This document shows positions 7,457-14,682 of a stretch of DNA of 31,779 nucleotides, piece after piece. Positions within the stretch are counted from its first letter, which is position 1. Every line of letters begins with the position of its first letter. Source of the stretch: Clostridiaceae bacterium (GTDB lineage Bacteria > Bacillota > Clostridia > Lutisporales > Lutisporaceae); the NCBI GenBank assembly GCA_028697435.1, contig JAQVFD010000001.1:1-31779 (forward strand). Reading direction: 5' to 3'. The notes under the pieces were generated by a model. The model saw only the letters and a program-made list of their open reading frames with translations, was not told where the DNA came from and ran no database searches. The translations under genes and the position numbers were made by a program.

Positions 7457-8890
7457 GTGAATAGGAAGGAATACCAAAACCCCTTGATTAGCAGGTATGC
7501 AAGTAAAGAGATGTCCTTTATCTTTTCCGAGGATTACAAGTTTTCTACCTGGAGAAAGCTGTGGGTTGCCCTTGCCGAAAGCGAAATGGAGCTTGGGCTG
7601 GATATCACCAAAGAACAGGTAGAAGAACTGAAAGAACACATATATGATATTAACTATGAGGATGCTGAGAAAAGAGAAAAGGAGACTCGGCATGATGTAA
7701 TGTCTCATATATATGCTTATGGTTTGCAATGCCCTAAGGCAAAACCCATAATACATCTTGGAGCTACCAGTGCATATGTAGGTGATAATACAGATATAAT
7801 ACAGATGTCCGCAAGTCTTAAGCTTATAAGGATCAAGCTTCTCAATGTTATAAGAAACCTTGCAATTTTTGCGGAAAAATATAAGCAGATGCCTACATTA
7901 GGCTTTACACATTTTCAGCCCGCACAACTGACCACTGTCGGAAAGAGAAGCTGCTTGTGGATACTTGATTTTCTAATGGATTTAGAGGAACTTGACTTCG
8001 AGCTGGGCAGGCTCAGGCTGAGGGGGGTCAAGGGGACTACCGGTACTCAAGCAAGCTTTATGTCGCTTTTTAACGGAGATAATGAAAAAGTAAAGGAATT
8101 GGATGCCAGAGTCACAAAAAAAATGGGATTTGAGCGCAGCTTTCCTGTGACAGGCCAAACATACTCAAGGAAACTTGACAGCATGATTTTGAATGTACTG
8201 ACACAAATAGCAGAATCAGCTCATAAATTCAGTAATGATATACGCCTTCTTCAAAGCCTGAAGGAGGTTGAGGAACCTTTTGAAAAGAACCAGATAGGCT
8301 CATCGGCAATGGCATACAAGAGAAATCCTATGAGATGTGAAAGGATTGCAGCTTTGTCAAGGTTTGTTATTGCAAATTCAATAAATCCTGCAATAACTGC
8401 AGCTTCTCAATGGTTTGAAAGAACTCTTGATGACTCTGCCAATAAGAGGCTGGCAATTCCACATGGCTTCCTGGCAGTTGACAGCATACTGAATATACTT
8501 ATAAACGTGACTGATGGTCTTGTAGTAAATGAGATGATGATAAAACGACACATTGATGAGGAGCTCCCATTTATGGCAACAGAAAATATTTTGATGGAAG
8601 CAGTGAAAGCGGGAGGAGACAGGCAGGAACTCCATGAAAAAATAAGGCAGTTTTCTATTGAGGCAGGAAGAAGAGTTAAAGAGCAAGGCTTGGAAAACAA
8701 TCTGATAAATCTCATAGAAGGGGATTCAAGCTTTAAGTTGGGCAAGAACAGAATACAGGAACTGCTGAGCATCGAAAACTTTATAGGAAGATCACAGGAG
8801 CAGGTTGTTGAATTCCTGTCGGAACACGTATATCCGCTTCTGAATAAAAACAATGAAGATTTAGATATAATAGTGGACTTAAAAGTATAA
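7457..8890 (+). CDS. purB: Adenylosuccinate lyase
   Basis: PurB acts twice in purine synthesis, splitting SAICAR to AICAR and adenylosuccinate to AMP, each time releasing fumarate. The 477-residue protein shows RHDVMSHIYAYG, HLGATSAYVGDN, FTHFQPAQLTTVGKR (catalytic His), KGTTGTQAS and the superfamily signature GSSAMAYKRNPMRCE on the mobile loop. It starts with GTG at 7457, behind AGGGTGGT, 14 bases after the aminotransferase stop. Length matches the longer PurB type. No promoter is visible in the short gaps, so it is probably co-transcribed with its neighbours. Confidence 0.95.
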   Translation: MNRKEYQNPLISRYASKEMSFIFSEDYKFSTWRKLWVALAESEMELGLDITKEQVEELKEHIYDINYEDAEKREKETRHDVMSHIYAYGLQCPKAKPIIHLGATSAYVGDNTDIIQMSASLKLIRIKLLNVIRNLAIFAEKYKQMPTLGFTHFQPAQLTTVGKRSCLWILDFLMDLEELDFELGRLRLRGVKGTTGTQASFMSLFNGDNEKVKELDARVTKKMGFERSFPVTGQTYSRKLDSMILNVLTQIAESAHKFSNDIRLLQSLKEVEEPFEKNQIGSSAMAYKRNPMRCERIAALSRFVIANSINPAITAASQWFERTLDDSANKRLAIPHGFLAVDSILNILINVTDGLVVNEMMIKRHIDEELPFMATENILMEAVKAGGDRQELHEKIRQFSIEAGRRVKEQGLENNLINLIEGDSSFKLGKNRIQELLSIENFIGRSQEQVVEFLSEHVYPLLNKNNEDLDIIVDLKV

Positions 8891-8919
8891 AACATAATCA
8901 CACTTTAGGAGGAGAGCAT

Positions 8920-10311
8920 ATGAGCAGCGTAATGATAAAACAGCTTTACAGGATTACGGGAGAATACATTAATAAAAGCATTAAGGTATCAGGGTGGGTG
9001 AAAACCGAAAGAACTTCGAAAAATTTCGGTTTTATAGAATTAAACGATGGAAGCTTTTTCAAGAATCTTCAGATAGTATTTGAAGAAAGTCTTGAAAACT
9101 TTGATGATATAACCAAGCTTTCGGTAGGTTCTGCCATAAGTGTAGAAGGATTGCTTATAGAGTCTCCCGGGGCGAAGCAGCCCTTTGAGCTTAAAGCCGA
9201 TAGAATTATTATAGAAGGCAAATCAACAGCTGATTATCCGCTTCAGAAAAAGAGTCATTCTTTTGAATTCTTAAGAACAATAGCCCATCTGAGGCCCAGG
9301 ACAAATACCTTTTCGGCGGTATTCAGAATAAGATCCATTGTAGCATACGCAATTCACAGTTTTTTTCAAGAAAAGGGCTTTGTATATGTTCATGCTCCTA
9401 TAATAACCGGTAGCGATGCAGAAGGCGCAGGAGAGATGTTCAGGGTTACTACATTGGATATTGATAATCCTCCCAGGACAGAAGAGGGGAAAATTGACTT
9501 CTCAAAGGATTTCTTCAGTAAGTCGGCAAACCTTACTGTAAGTGGTCAGCTAAATGTCGAAACTTTTTGCATGGCCTTCAGGAATGTATATACTTTTGGT
9601 CCTACATTCAGAGCAGAGAACTCAAATACAGCAAGACATGCTGCAGAATTTTGGATGATAGAACCGGAAATAGCATTTGCAGAGCTTTCGGACAATATGG
9701 AACTGGCAGAAGATATGGTAAAGTATATAATCAATTATGTTTTGGAAAATGCTCCGGAGGAAATGGAATTTTTCAATAGATTTATAGATAATACTCTTCT
9801 CGAAAGACTTAATAACATTGTAAACTCTGATTTTGGAGTAATTACTTATACCGAAGCTGTGGATATATTAATAAAATCGAATGTTAAATTTGAATATCCC
9901 GTTGAATGGGGAATTGACCTGCAGACAGAGCATGAAAGATATATTACCGAACAGGTCTTTAACAAACCGGTATTTGTAATCAACTATCCAAAGGAAATAA
10001 AGGCCTTCTATATGAGAATGAACGAAGATGGAAAAACAGTAGCAGCAATGGATCTTTTAGTTCCCGGAGTCGGTGAAATAATCGGAGGCAGCCAGAGGGA
10101 AGAAAGACTGGATGTTCTTGAGAAAAAGATGGATGAAATGAAACTTAATAAAGAAGATTACTGGTGGTATCTTGACATAAGAAAATACGGCACAGTCAAG
10201 CATGCCGGATATGGTTTGGGTTTTGAAAGAATGATAATGTATGTAACCGGGATGAGCAATATAAGAGATGTTGTACCCTTCCCCAGAACTGTGAAGTCCG
10301 CTGAGTTTTAG
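8920..10311 (+). CDS. asnS: Asparagine--tRNA ligase
   Basis: A 463-residue class IIb aminoacyl-tRNA synthetase that charges tRNA-Asn. Seen: an N-terminal OB-fold anticodon-binding domain (VSGWVKTERTSKNFGFIELNDG), the catalytic core with GSDAEGAGEMF, TVSGQLNVE, motif 2 FGPTFRAENSNT, a GEIIGGSQREER segment and motif 3 GYGLGFERMIMYVTG. The residue patterns fit AsnRS rather than AspRS, LysRS or GenX. AGGAGG lies ten bases upstream of the ATG. It is the last gene of this core block; a structured stretch follows. Confidence 0.96.
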   Translation: MSSVMIKQLYRITGEYINKSIKVSGWVKTERTSKNFGFIELNDGSFFKNLQIVFEESLENFDDITKLSVGSAISVEGLLIESPGAKQPFELKADRIIIEGKSTADYPLQKKSHSFEFLRTIAHLRPRTNTFSAVFRIRSIVAYAIHSFFQEKGFVYVHAPIITGSDAEGAGEMFRVTTLDIDNPPRTEEGKIDFSKDFFSKSANLTVSGQLNVETFCMAFRNVYTFGPTFRAENSNTARHAAEFWMIEPEIAFAELSDNMELAEDMVKYIINYVLENAPEEMEFFNRFIDNTLLERLNNIVNSDFGVITYTEAVDILIKSNVKFEYPVEWGIDLQTEHERYITEQVFNKPVFVINYPKEIKAFYMRMNEDGKTVAAMDLLVPGVGEIIGGSQREERLDVLEKKMDEMKLNKEDYWWYLDIRKYGTVKHAGYGLGFERMIMYVTGMSNIRDVVPFPRTVKSAEF

Positions 10312-10318
10312 CCTCTTG

Positions 10319-10368
10319 TATACTTCAAGGTAACTAAATGAGACAACAACTCATACAATGGAAGTATA
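10319..10368 (+). other. Two-tier stem-loop between asnS and the TGA-interrupted small gene
   Basis: TATACTTC (10319-10326) pairs with GAAGTATA (10361-10368), enclosing ATGAG (10338-10342) paired with CTCAT (10350-10354). No T tract follows. It could be the asnS mRNA end or a leader of the small gene. It matches no riboswitch I recognise. Confidence 0.35.
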
Positions 10369-10408
10369 GGTTGTTAGTAATTTATTAATCTTGAAGGGAG
10401 GCTAAATA

Positions 10409-10672
10409 ATGAGTCGTAGGCACTCATCAGCATATAACGCAGTGCCGCCTGCAACTTGACAGCCGGCACCTTTACCGGTGGCTTCACCGGCACGCAGTCT
10501 GTTTTCAATGCCTTTTTCGTTACCTGCAATGCCGGCAGGAGAATTGTTGGGAGGAATCAGTAATGCCACAAGAGGATTCATTTCAAATGGAAACTGGTGG
10601 GTATTACTGCTTATAATTTTTTTATTCTTTCCTAAAGTCAGTGGCAGGATGTTTGGAGGATTGCTTAGATAA
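10409..10672 (+). pseudogene. Small single-pass membrane protein, reading frame interrupted by in-frame TGA
   Basis: GGGAGG (about 10395-10400) precedes an ATG at 10409 that encodes MSRRHSSAYNAVPPAT and then a TGA (10457-10459). The same frame continues without further stops to TAA at 10670-10672. The downstream part is Pro/Ala-rich and ends in one hydrophobic helix around NWWVLLLIIFLFF and a short basic tail. The downstream part has no ribosome site of its own (a GTG at 10478 lies in a hairpin), so the two halves look like one 87-codon gene broken at codon 17. A GC-rich hairpin (10475-10490) begins 15 bases after the TGA. The gene could be a nonsense-mutated pseudogene, a read-through gene or, less likely, a selenoprotein. 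The family is not recognised. Confidence 0.5.
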
Positions 10673-10687
10673 TGGGATAATCAGCTA

Positions 10688-10716
10688 TTGACTAAGTGTG
10701 AAATTTTTTATATAAT
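10688..10716 (+). promoter_or_regulatory. sigma-A promoter of tRNA-Trp
   Basis: TTGACT (10688-10693) and TATAAT (10711-10716) are spaced by 17 bases. The start point would be about seven bases before the mature tRNA. Confidence 0.8.
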
Positions 10717-10729
10717 AAATAAGTGTCGC

Positions 10730-10805
10730 AGGGGTATAGCTCAACTGGTAGAGTAGCGGTCTCCAAAACCGTTGGTTGAGGGTTCAAGTCCTTCTGCCCC
10801 TGCCA
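10730..10805 (+). tRNA. tRNA-Trp (anticodon CCA)
   Basis: A full cloverleaf can be drawn: acceptor AGGGGTA with TGCCCCT (one G-T pair), D arm GCTC/GAGT with a GG-containing loop, anticodon arm GCGGT/ACCGT around CTCCAAA with anticodon CCA at 10763-10765, a five-base variable loop, and a T arm with TTCAAGT loop. Discriminator G and an encoded CCA end complete the 76 bases. CCA anticodon and G discriminator identify tryptophan. Confidence 0.97.
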
Positions 10806-10818
10806 AATATGATTTTAC

Positions 10819-10844
10819 AGTCGCAATGATTTGCGGCTTTTTTT
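10819..10844 (+). terminator. Rho-independent terminator after tRNA-Trp
   Basis: AGTCGCAA (10819-10826) pairs with TTGCGGCT (10831-10838) with one G-T pair, a four-base loop and a T run. It ends the tRNA transcript. Confidence 0.85.
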
Positions 10845-11000
10845 ATTTTTGTTCATATTAGTATTTCACATTTCCATAGTCCTCATGTTATTAAGAATTT
10901 GGTGTTCTAATTATATAATTGTATTTTTATACAAATATTAGTATTATTTTTGAACCTTATGAACGAATACAAAATATTCAGATAATTGTATAACAAAATT

Positions 11001-11016
11001 ACATTACCGGTAATGT
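11001..11016 (+). promoter_or_regulatory. Palindromic candidate operator upstream of DUF917 gene
   Basis: ACATTACCGGTAATGT is a perfect 16-base palindrome 41 bases before the DUF917 start. Just upstream, GAATA (10965-10969) and TATTC (10975-10979) form a second, looser dyad. Its position suits an operator for the catabolic unit. Confidence 0.55.
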
Positions 11017-11057
11017 ATCCTATTCATTTAATAAAAAATGTAAGGGGGTACTTTGTA

Positions 11058-12164
11058 ATGGCAAGAAGAGATATGAATGAATCTCAAATAATTGATGTGA
11101 TCTGGGGGGCGACACTTCTTGGCGGAGGCGGCGGAGGTTCACTTAAAAATGGTATGGACCTGTTAAACAAATATAAAGAGGATCATCCTGGTAAAATAAA
11201 TCTGAATCTTTTGGAGTGTTCGGATCTGGATCCCTTTAATTATGCTGCAGTTACTGCAGGTATGGGTGCACCGAAGGCAATCAAGGATGTTGATTTTTCC
11301 GCTTATGCCACCAACGCTTATAATGCCTTGAGTGATCTTGCAATGAAATTGGATCCTCCGCGAAGGCTTAAATATTCAATCGCAGTTGAAATGGGGGGGT
11401 TCAATACCTTTGTACCTATGCTAATTTCTTTGGTTAACGACATACCGTTTATTGATGCGGATGGTGCAGGACGTGCGGTACCTGCACTGAACACACTGCT
11501 TCTGCACATTAACGGTTTGGACACTTCACCTCTTGCTATGGCAGACGGGAAAAACAACAGAGTAACTATCGAGATGGCAAATACAAAGGATGCGGAACTG
11601 GCCGAAGAAATAGGCCGGCATATCTGCATGGCTTTCAGTATGATGAGCGGTCTTTCGGGCTGGATGGTACGCAGGGATGAAATTGAGAAGTATCTACCAT
11701 GCGGAACTGTTACATTAGCAGAAAAGATAGGTAAAGTACTTCGTGCAGCCAACACGAAAGATAAATTTGCAGAATTGAAGAGAATCGGCGTAGCGTGTCA
11801 TCCGTTCTGCGAGGGTGAAGTAACCAAAGTAGAGACGATAACCGAAAAGGGATTTGACTATGGAAAAGTGTATATCAAGGATAAGGCAGGTTCTCAATGG
11901 ATTATCTTCTTCCAAAATGAAAACCTGTTGGTTACCAGAAATGACCTGCCAATAATGACTGTGCCGGATATTATCTGTACCTATCAACCTGAGTCAGGTC
12001 TTCCTTTAACGAATGCTGATATTGAAGAAAAAATGCCAATTGCCCTTGGTGCGATAAAAGTTGATAAGAAATGGGAAATGTATCCTGAAAAGATGTTTGA
12101 TATGTGGAGACCTTTCCTGAAGAGAGTTGGATATGAAAAGGAACGTATACCTTATAAAGAATAA
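11058..12164 (+). CDS. DUF917 (S-methyl-thiohydantoin desulfurase-like) protein
   Basis: A 368-residue member of the DUF917 family, which is often found beside hydantoinase/oxoprolinase genes and named after a thiohydantoin desulfurase activity. Seen: the glycine-rich TLLGGGGGGSLKNG near the N-terminus, AVTAGMGAPKA, IPFIDADGAGRAVPAL and MSGLSGWMVRRDEIEKYLPCGTVTLA. The ATG at 11058 follows an AGGGGG site. An in-frame start at 10986 would add a stretch without an SD and is rejected. It heads a plus-strand group with a cytosine-permease-like transporter and a NicX-like hydrolase, so it probably handles a ring compound or its breakdown product. No hydantoinase/oxoprolinase subunit is present here, which is unusual. 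The actual reaction is unknown. Confidence 0.82.
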   Translation: MARRDMNESQIIDVIWGATLLGGGGGGSLKNGMDLLNKYKEDHPGKINLNLLECSDLDPFNYAAVTAGMGAPKAIKDVDFSAYATNAYNALSDLAMKLDPPRRLKYSIAVEMGGFNTFVPMLISLVNDIPFIDADGAGRAVPALNTLLLHINGLDTSPLAMADGKNNRVTIEMANTKDAELAEEIGRHICMAFSMMSGLSGWMVRRDEIEKYLPCGTVTLAEKIGKVLRAANTKDKFAELKRIGVACHPFCEGEVTKVETITEKGFDYGKVYIKDKAGSQWIIFFQNENLLVTRNDLPIMTVPDIICTYQPESGLPLTNADIEEKMPIALGAIKVDKKWEMYPEKMFDMWRPFLKRVGYEKERIPYKE

Positions 12165-12178
12165 GGCAATGCTGCTGA

Positions 12179-12213
12179 GGAGCCGCCCGAAGTAAATCTG
12201 CTAAGGCGGCTTC
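12179..12213 (+). terminator. Intercistronic hairpin between DUF917 and permease genes
   Basis: GGAGCCGCC (12179-12187) pairs with GGCGGCTTC (12205-12213) through nine pairs including a G-T. Only a weak T-rich stretch follows, so it may attenuate transcription or stabilise the upstream mRNA rather than stop transcription fully. Confidence 0.5.
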
Positions 12214-12263
12214 TTGCTACAGATGTATGATAGGTTTCTATTAAATTTTGGGAGGTAATAAAA

Positions 12264-13589
12264 ATGGAGAGTGCTAAGTCAAGCAATATTGAGCGTAAAG
12301 CTTTAAGCCAAATTACGGAAAGCGAAAGACAAAACTGGACCAGTATTGCATTTATATGGATAGGTACTATGATATGTATTCCGATGCTGATGGTAGGAGG
12401 TATATTTTCTGCATCAATGACCCTTGCTAATACTACCCTTGCTGCATTTATAGGATTTGCAATTTGCTCCTTGATAATGGTGCTTACCGGTATTCAAGGT
12501 ACTGATCTTGGGCTTCCTTGCACCATGTGCGCAACAAAAGCTTTCGGCGATCGGGGCTCATCCTTCTTAATGAGCGTAGTAATATTAATTGCACAGTTAG
12601 GATGGTTCGGAGTACAAACTGCCACCTGTGCTGCTGCCTTTAACACCCTGTTGATGTATTGGAGCATTCCTTTTCCCTTCTGGCTTTCTTGCGTTATCTG
12701 GGGCGGAGTCATGTTGTTTACAGCTGTGTATGGTTTTAAATTTATGAAAATACTCAATTATATAGCAGTGCCGGCCTTGGTTGTGCTCTGTTGCTACGGT
12801 GCAATTTATGCTATAAATACCAAAGGATTCAGTAACCTCATAGCTTTTCTACCTGAAACTGCAATGCCTCTAAGCACAGCTGTATCCATAGTTATTGGAC
12901 TGTTTGCAGTAGGAACCGTTATTAATGCGGATTTTTCCCGTTATGCAAAAAGTCGTGTAGATACAGCAAAGGCTACAGTCTTAGGAGTATTACCTGCCGC
13001 AGTATTGATGATATTTATTGGTGCAGTAATGGCTATGGCAGCAGGCAACTATGATATCACTGTCGTATTCGCAAGTCTCGGTATGCCCGTAATAAGCATG
13101 CTTGTACTGATTCTTGCCACATGGACGACAAATACCGGTAATGCATATACGGCAGGATTGGCGGCTATGAAGGTATTTAGCTTCAAAGATGAGCTTCGTC
13201 CGATTGTGACACTTGTTTGCGGTGCCGCCGGTACTATAGTTGCCATAGCCGGACTGGCTGCTGTTCTTCAATCCTTTATAAGCATCCTTAGCAGCCTTGT
13301 TCCTCCTATAGCAGGTATTATGATTGCCGATTACTGGATAATAGGCAAGGGTAATCCCGAAAACTGGTATCCGGTTAAAGGTATCAATTGGATAGGAATA
13401 TTGTCCTGGGCAGCCGGTTCAGTAGTAGCACTTTTCTTCAGCTTTTTCAGCCCTGCACTTGATGGAATATTAACTTGTCTGGTTGCTTATCTGATACTCA
13501 ATTCATTGTTTGGAAAAACATCCTTAGCCGGGGGTGGCAGGATAGACGTAGGTGAAATGATAAATCTTATAAAGGAGGAAGCAATATGA
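12264..13589 (+). CDS. NCS1-family cytosine permease-like transporter
   Basis: A 441-residue multi-pass membrane protein of the NCS1 (CodB) family, cation- or proton-coupled importers of nucleobases, hydantoins and related compounds. About twelve hydrophobic segments alternate with short loops. Family-like points are the ERQNWTSIAFIWIGTMICIP entry to helix 1, the GLPCTMCATKAFGDRGS loop after helix 2, VINADFSRYAKS in the middle, TTNTGNAYTAGLA, and PPIAGIMIADYWI. GGGAGG precedes the ATG. Its last codons overlap the following gene in an ATGA arrangement, so the two are translationally coupled. The transported substrate cannot be read from sequence; context with the DUF917 and NicX-like genes suggests an N-heterocycle. 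Confidence 0.88.
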   Translation: MESAKSSNIERKALSQITESERQNWTSIAFIWIGTMICIPMLMVGGIFSASMTLANTTLAAFIGFAICSLIMVLTGIQGTDLGLPCTMCATKAFGDRGSSFLMSVVILIAQLGWFGVQTATCAAAFNTLLMYWSIPFPFWLSCVIWGGVMLFTAVYGFKFMKILNYIAVPALVVLCCYGAIYAINTKGFSNLIAFLPETAMPLSTAVSIVIGLFAVGTVINADFSRYAKSRVDTAKATVLGVLPAAVLMIFIGAVMAMAAGNYDITVVFASLGMPVISMLVLILATWTTNTGNAYTAGLAAMKVFSFKDELRPIVTLVCGAAGTIVAIAGLAAVLQSFISILSSLVPPIAGIMIADYWIIGKGNPENWYPVKGINWIGILSWAAGSVVALFFSFFSPALDGILTCLVAYLILNSLFGKTSLAGGGRIDVGEMINLIKEEAI

Positions 13590-14542
13590 ATATCAACCGT
13601 AAAATTGTAGAAGCAGCAAAGAAGCTTATTATTGACTGCTTAGGTACAAAGAAGGATGAACAATTGCTGATTGTAGGTGATGAAAAGACCTCCGAACTGG
13701 CATATGGTTTTGCCGTTGCAGGCAGAGAGTGTGGAATATCTACAACTTATGTAGAGGCTCCTTCCCAGGCAAAGGGAGAGCCTCCGGCAACAGTTGGCGC
13801 CGCAATGTCAGAAGCAAATGTAGAATTTCTTCTTACCTCCATGAGTTATTCACATGTAAATGCCCGCATTGCTGCTACAAATAAGGGAGCCCGTATTGCG
13901 TCAATGCCTATGATGAACACAGATATTGCAGAGAATTATCTGAATGCAGATTATCCTCTTATCAAAAAAGTAAGTGAACAACTTGCCGATATGCTCACAA
14001 CAGCCAAGGTTGTAAGGGTCGTAACCGACAAGGGCACTGATGTGACTCTATATATAGAAGGACGATCTTGTCATGCTGACACAGGTGATTTGACAGAAAC
14101 CGGTGCTTTAGGTAATTTGCCTGCCGGAGAGGCATACATTGCGCCTTTGGAAAATGTGGGAGAGGGCAAAATTATAGTAGATGGCTGCATTGCTTATTTA
14201 GGTCCTGTAGAGGATGATGTAATACTCACCCTTAGTGATGGTCGTATTACTGCTATAGAAGGCAATAAAAGCGCTTCTGACTTGAAGAAATTTCTGGAGG
14301 ATAAGGATGAAGAAGCATGGGGTATTGCCGAGTTTGGTATCGGGACCAATCCCGGAGCAAAAATCATAGGTCACCCATTAGTTGATGAAAAGGTATGGGG
14401 TACTATACACATAGCTTTTGGAATGAATGCCTCAATGGGCGGCACTCGCCAGTCGAATATCCACTATGATTGTATTATCAATTCTCCAACTGTATGGATT
14501 GACGGACAATTGGTTCTCGATCACGGAAATCATGTTTATTAA
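13586..14542 (+). CDS. M29/NicX-like metallohydrolase or dioxygenase
   Basis: A 318-residue protein of the superfamily that contains thermophilic aminopeptidase T (M29) and 2,5-dihydroxypyridine 5,6-dioxygenase NicX. Seen: the N-terminal DEQLLIVGDEKTSELA-type Rossmann-like region, VRVVTDKGTDVTLYIEGR in the middle, LPAGEAYIAP, and the C-terminal metal-site block with EFGIGTNPGAKI (Glu), GTIHIAFGMNAS (His) and SNIHYDCI (His, Asp). The protein is shorter than true M29 peptidases (about 370-410 residues), and its neighbours are not peptide genes. I therefore infer small ring-compound chemistry rather than peptidase activity. An annotation of leucyl aminopeptidase would be an over-call. GGAGG lies within the end of the permease gene. 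Confidence 0.75.
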   Translation: MNINRKIVEAAKKLIIDCLGTKKDEQLLIVGDEKTSELAYGFAVAGRECGISTTYVEAPSQAKGEPPATVGAAMSEANVEFLLTSMSYSHVNARIAATNKGARIASMPMMNTDIAENYLNADYPLIKKVSEQLADMLTTAKVVRVVTDKGTDVTLYIEGRSCHADTGDLTETGALGNLPAGEAYIAPLENVGEGKIIVDGCIAYLGPVEDDVILTLSDGRITAIEGNKSASDLKKFLEDKDEEAWGIAEFGIGTNPGAKIIGHPLVDEKVWGTIHIAFGMNASMGGTRQSNIHYDCIINSPTVWIDGQLVLDHGNHVY

Positions 14543-14560
14543 ACAGGATTGTCAATTCAT

Positions 14561-14590
14561 AACCGGTTTCAGCATTTGAAGCCGGTTTTT
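14561..14590 (+). terminator. Rho-independent terminator of the DUF917-permease-hydrolase unit
   Basis: AACCGG and TTCA pair with TGAA and CCGGTT, with a T-G pair between them and a short loop. A run of five T follows. It separates the catabolic genes from the regulator gene. Confidence 0.85.
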
Positions 14591-14610
14591 GTCTTCCATA
14601 ATGTTCTATT

Positions 14611-14624
14611 AATAGTAAACTATT
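14611..14624 (+). promoter_or_regulatory. Inverted repeat in the pucR-like promoter region
   Basis: AATAGTAAACTATT has six-base perfect arms about 60 bases before the regulator start. It could be an autoregulatory site. Confidence 0.3.
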
Positions 14625-14682
14625 GTATTTCTGCATTACTATCATATATAATAATATAAAATATATTTTGGGAGGTGATATT

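Noticed and set aside
8407..8901. Minus-strand open frame (164 residues) opposite purB
   Set aside because: Low-complexity Ser/Leu/Phe composition and full overlap with a conserved enzyme gene mark it as a shadow.
10319..10368. T-box or other known riboswitch near asnS
   Set aside because: The stem-loop lies downstream of asnS and has no T-box or specifier-like sequence.
10478..10672. Separate 64-residue protein starting at GTG 10478
   Set aside because: No ribosome site precedes it and the start lies in a hairpin; it is in frame with the upstream ATG at 10409 across a TGA, so it is better seen as the rest of that gene.
13586..14542. Leucyl aminopeptidase (peptide degradation)
   Set aside because: Superfamily match is real, but the shorter length and the permease/DUF917/PucR neighbours favour small-molecule chemistry.
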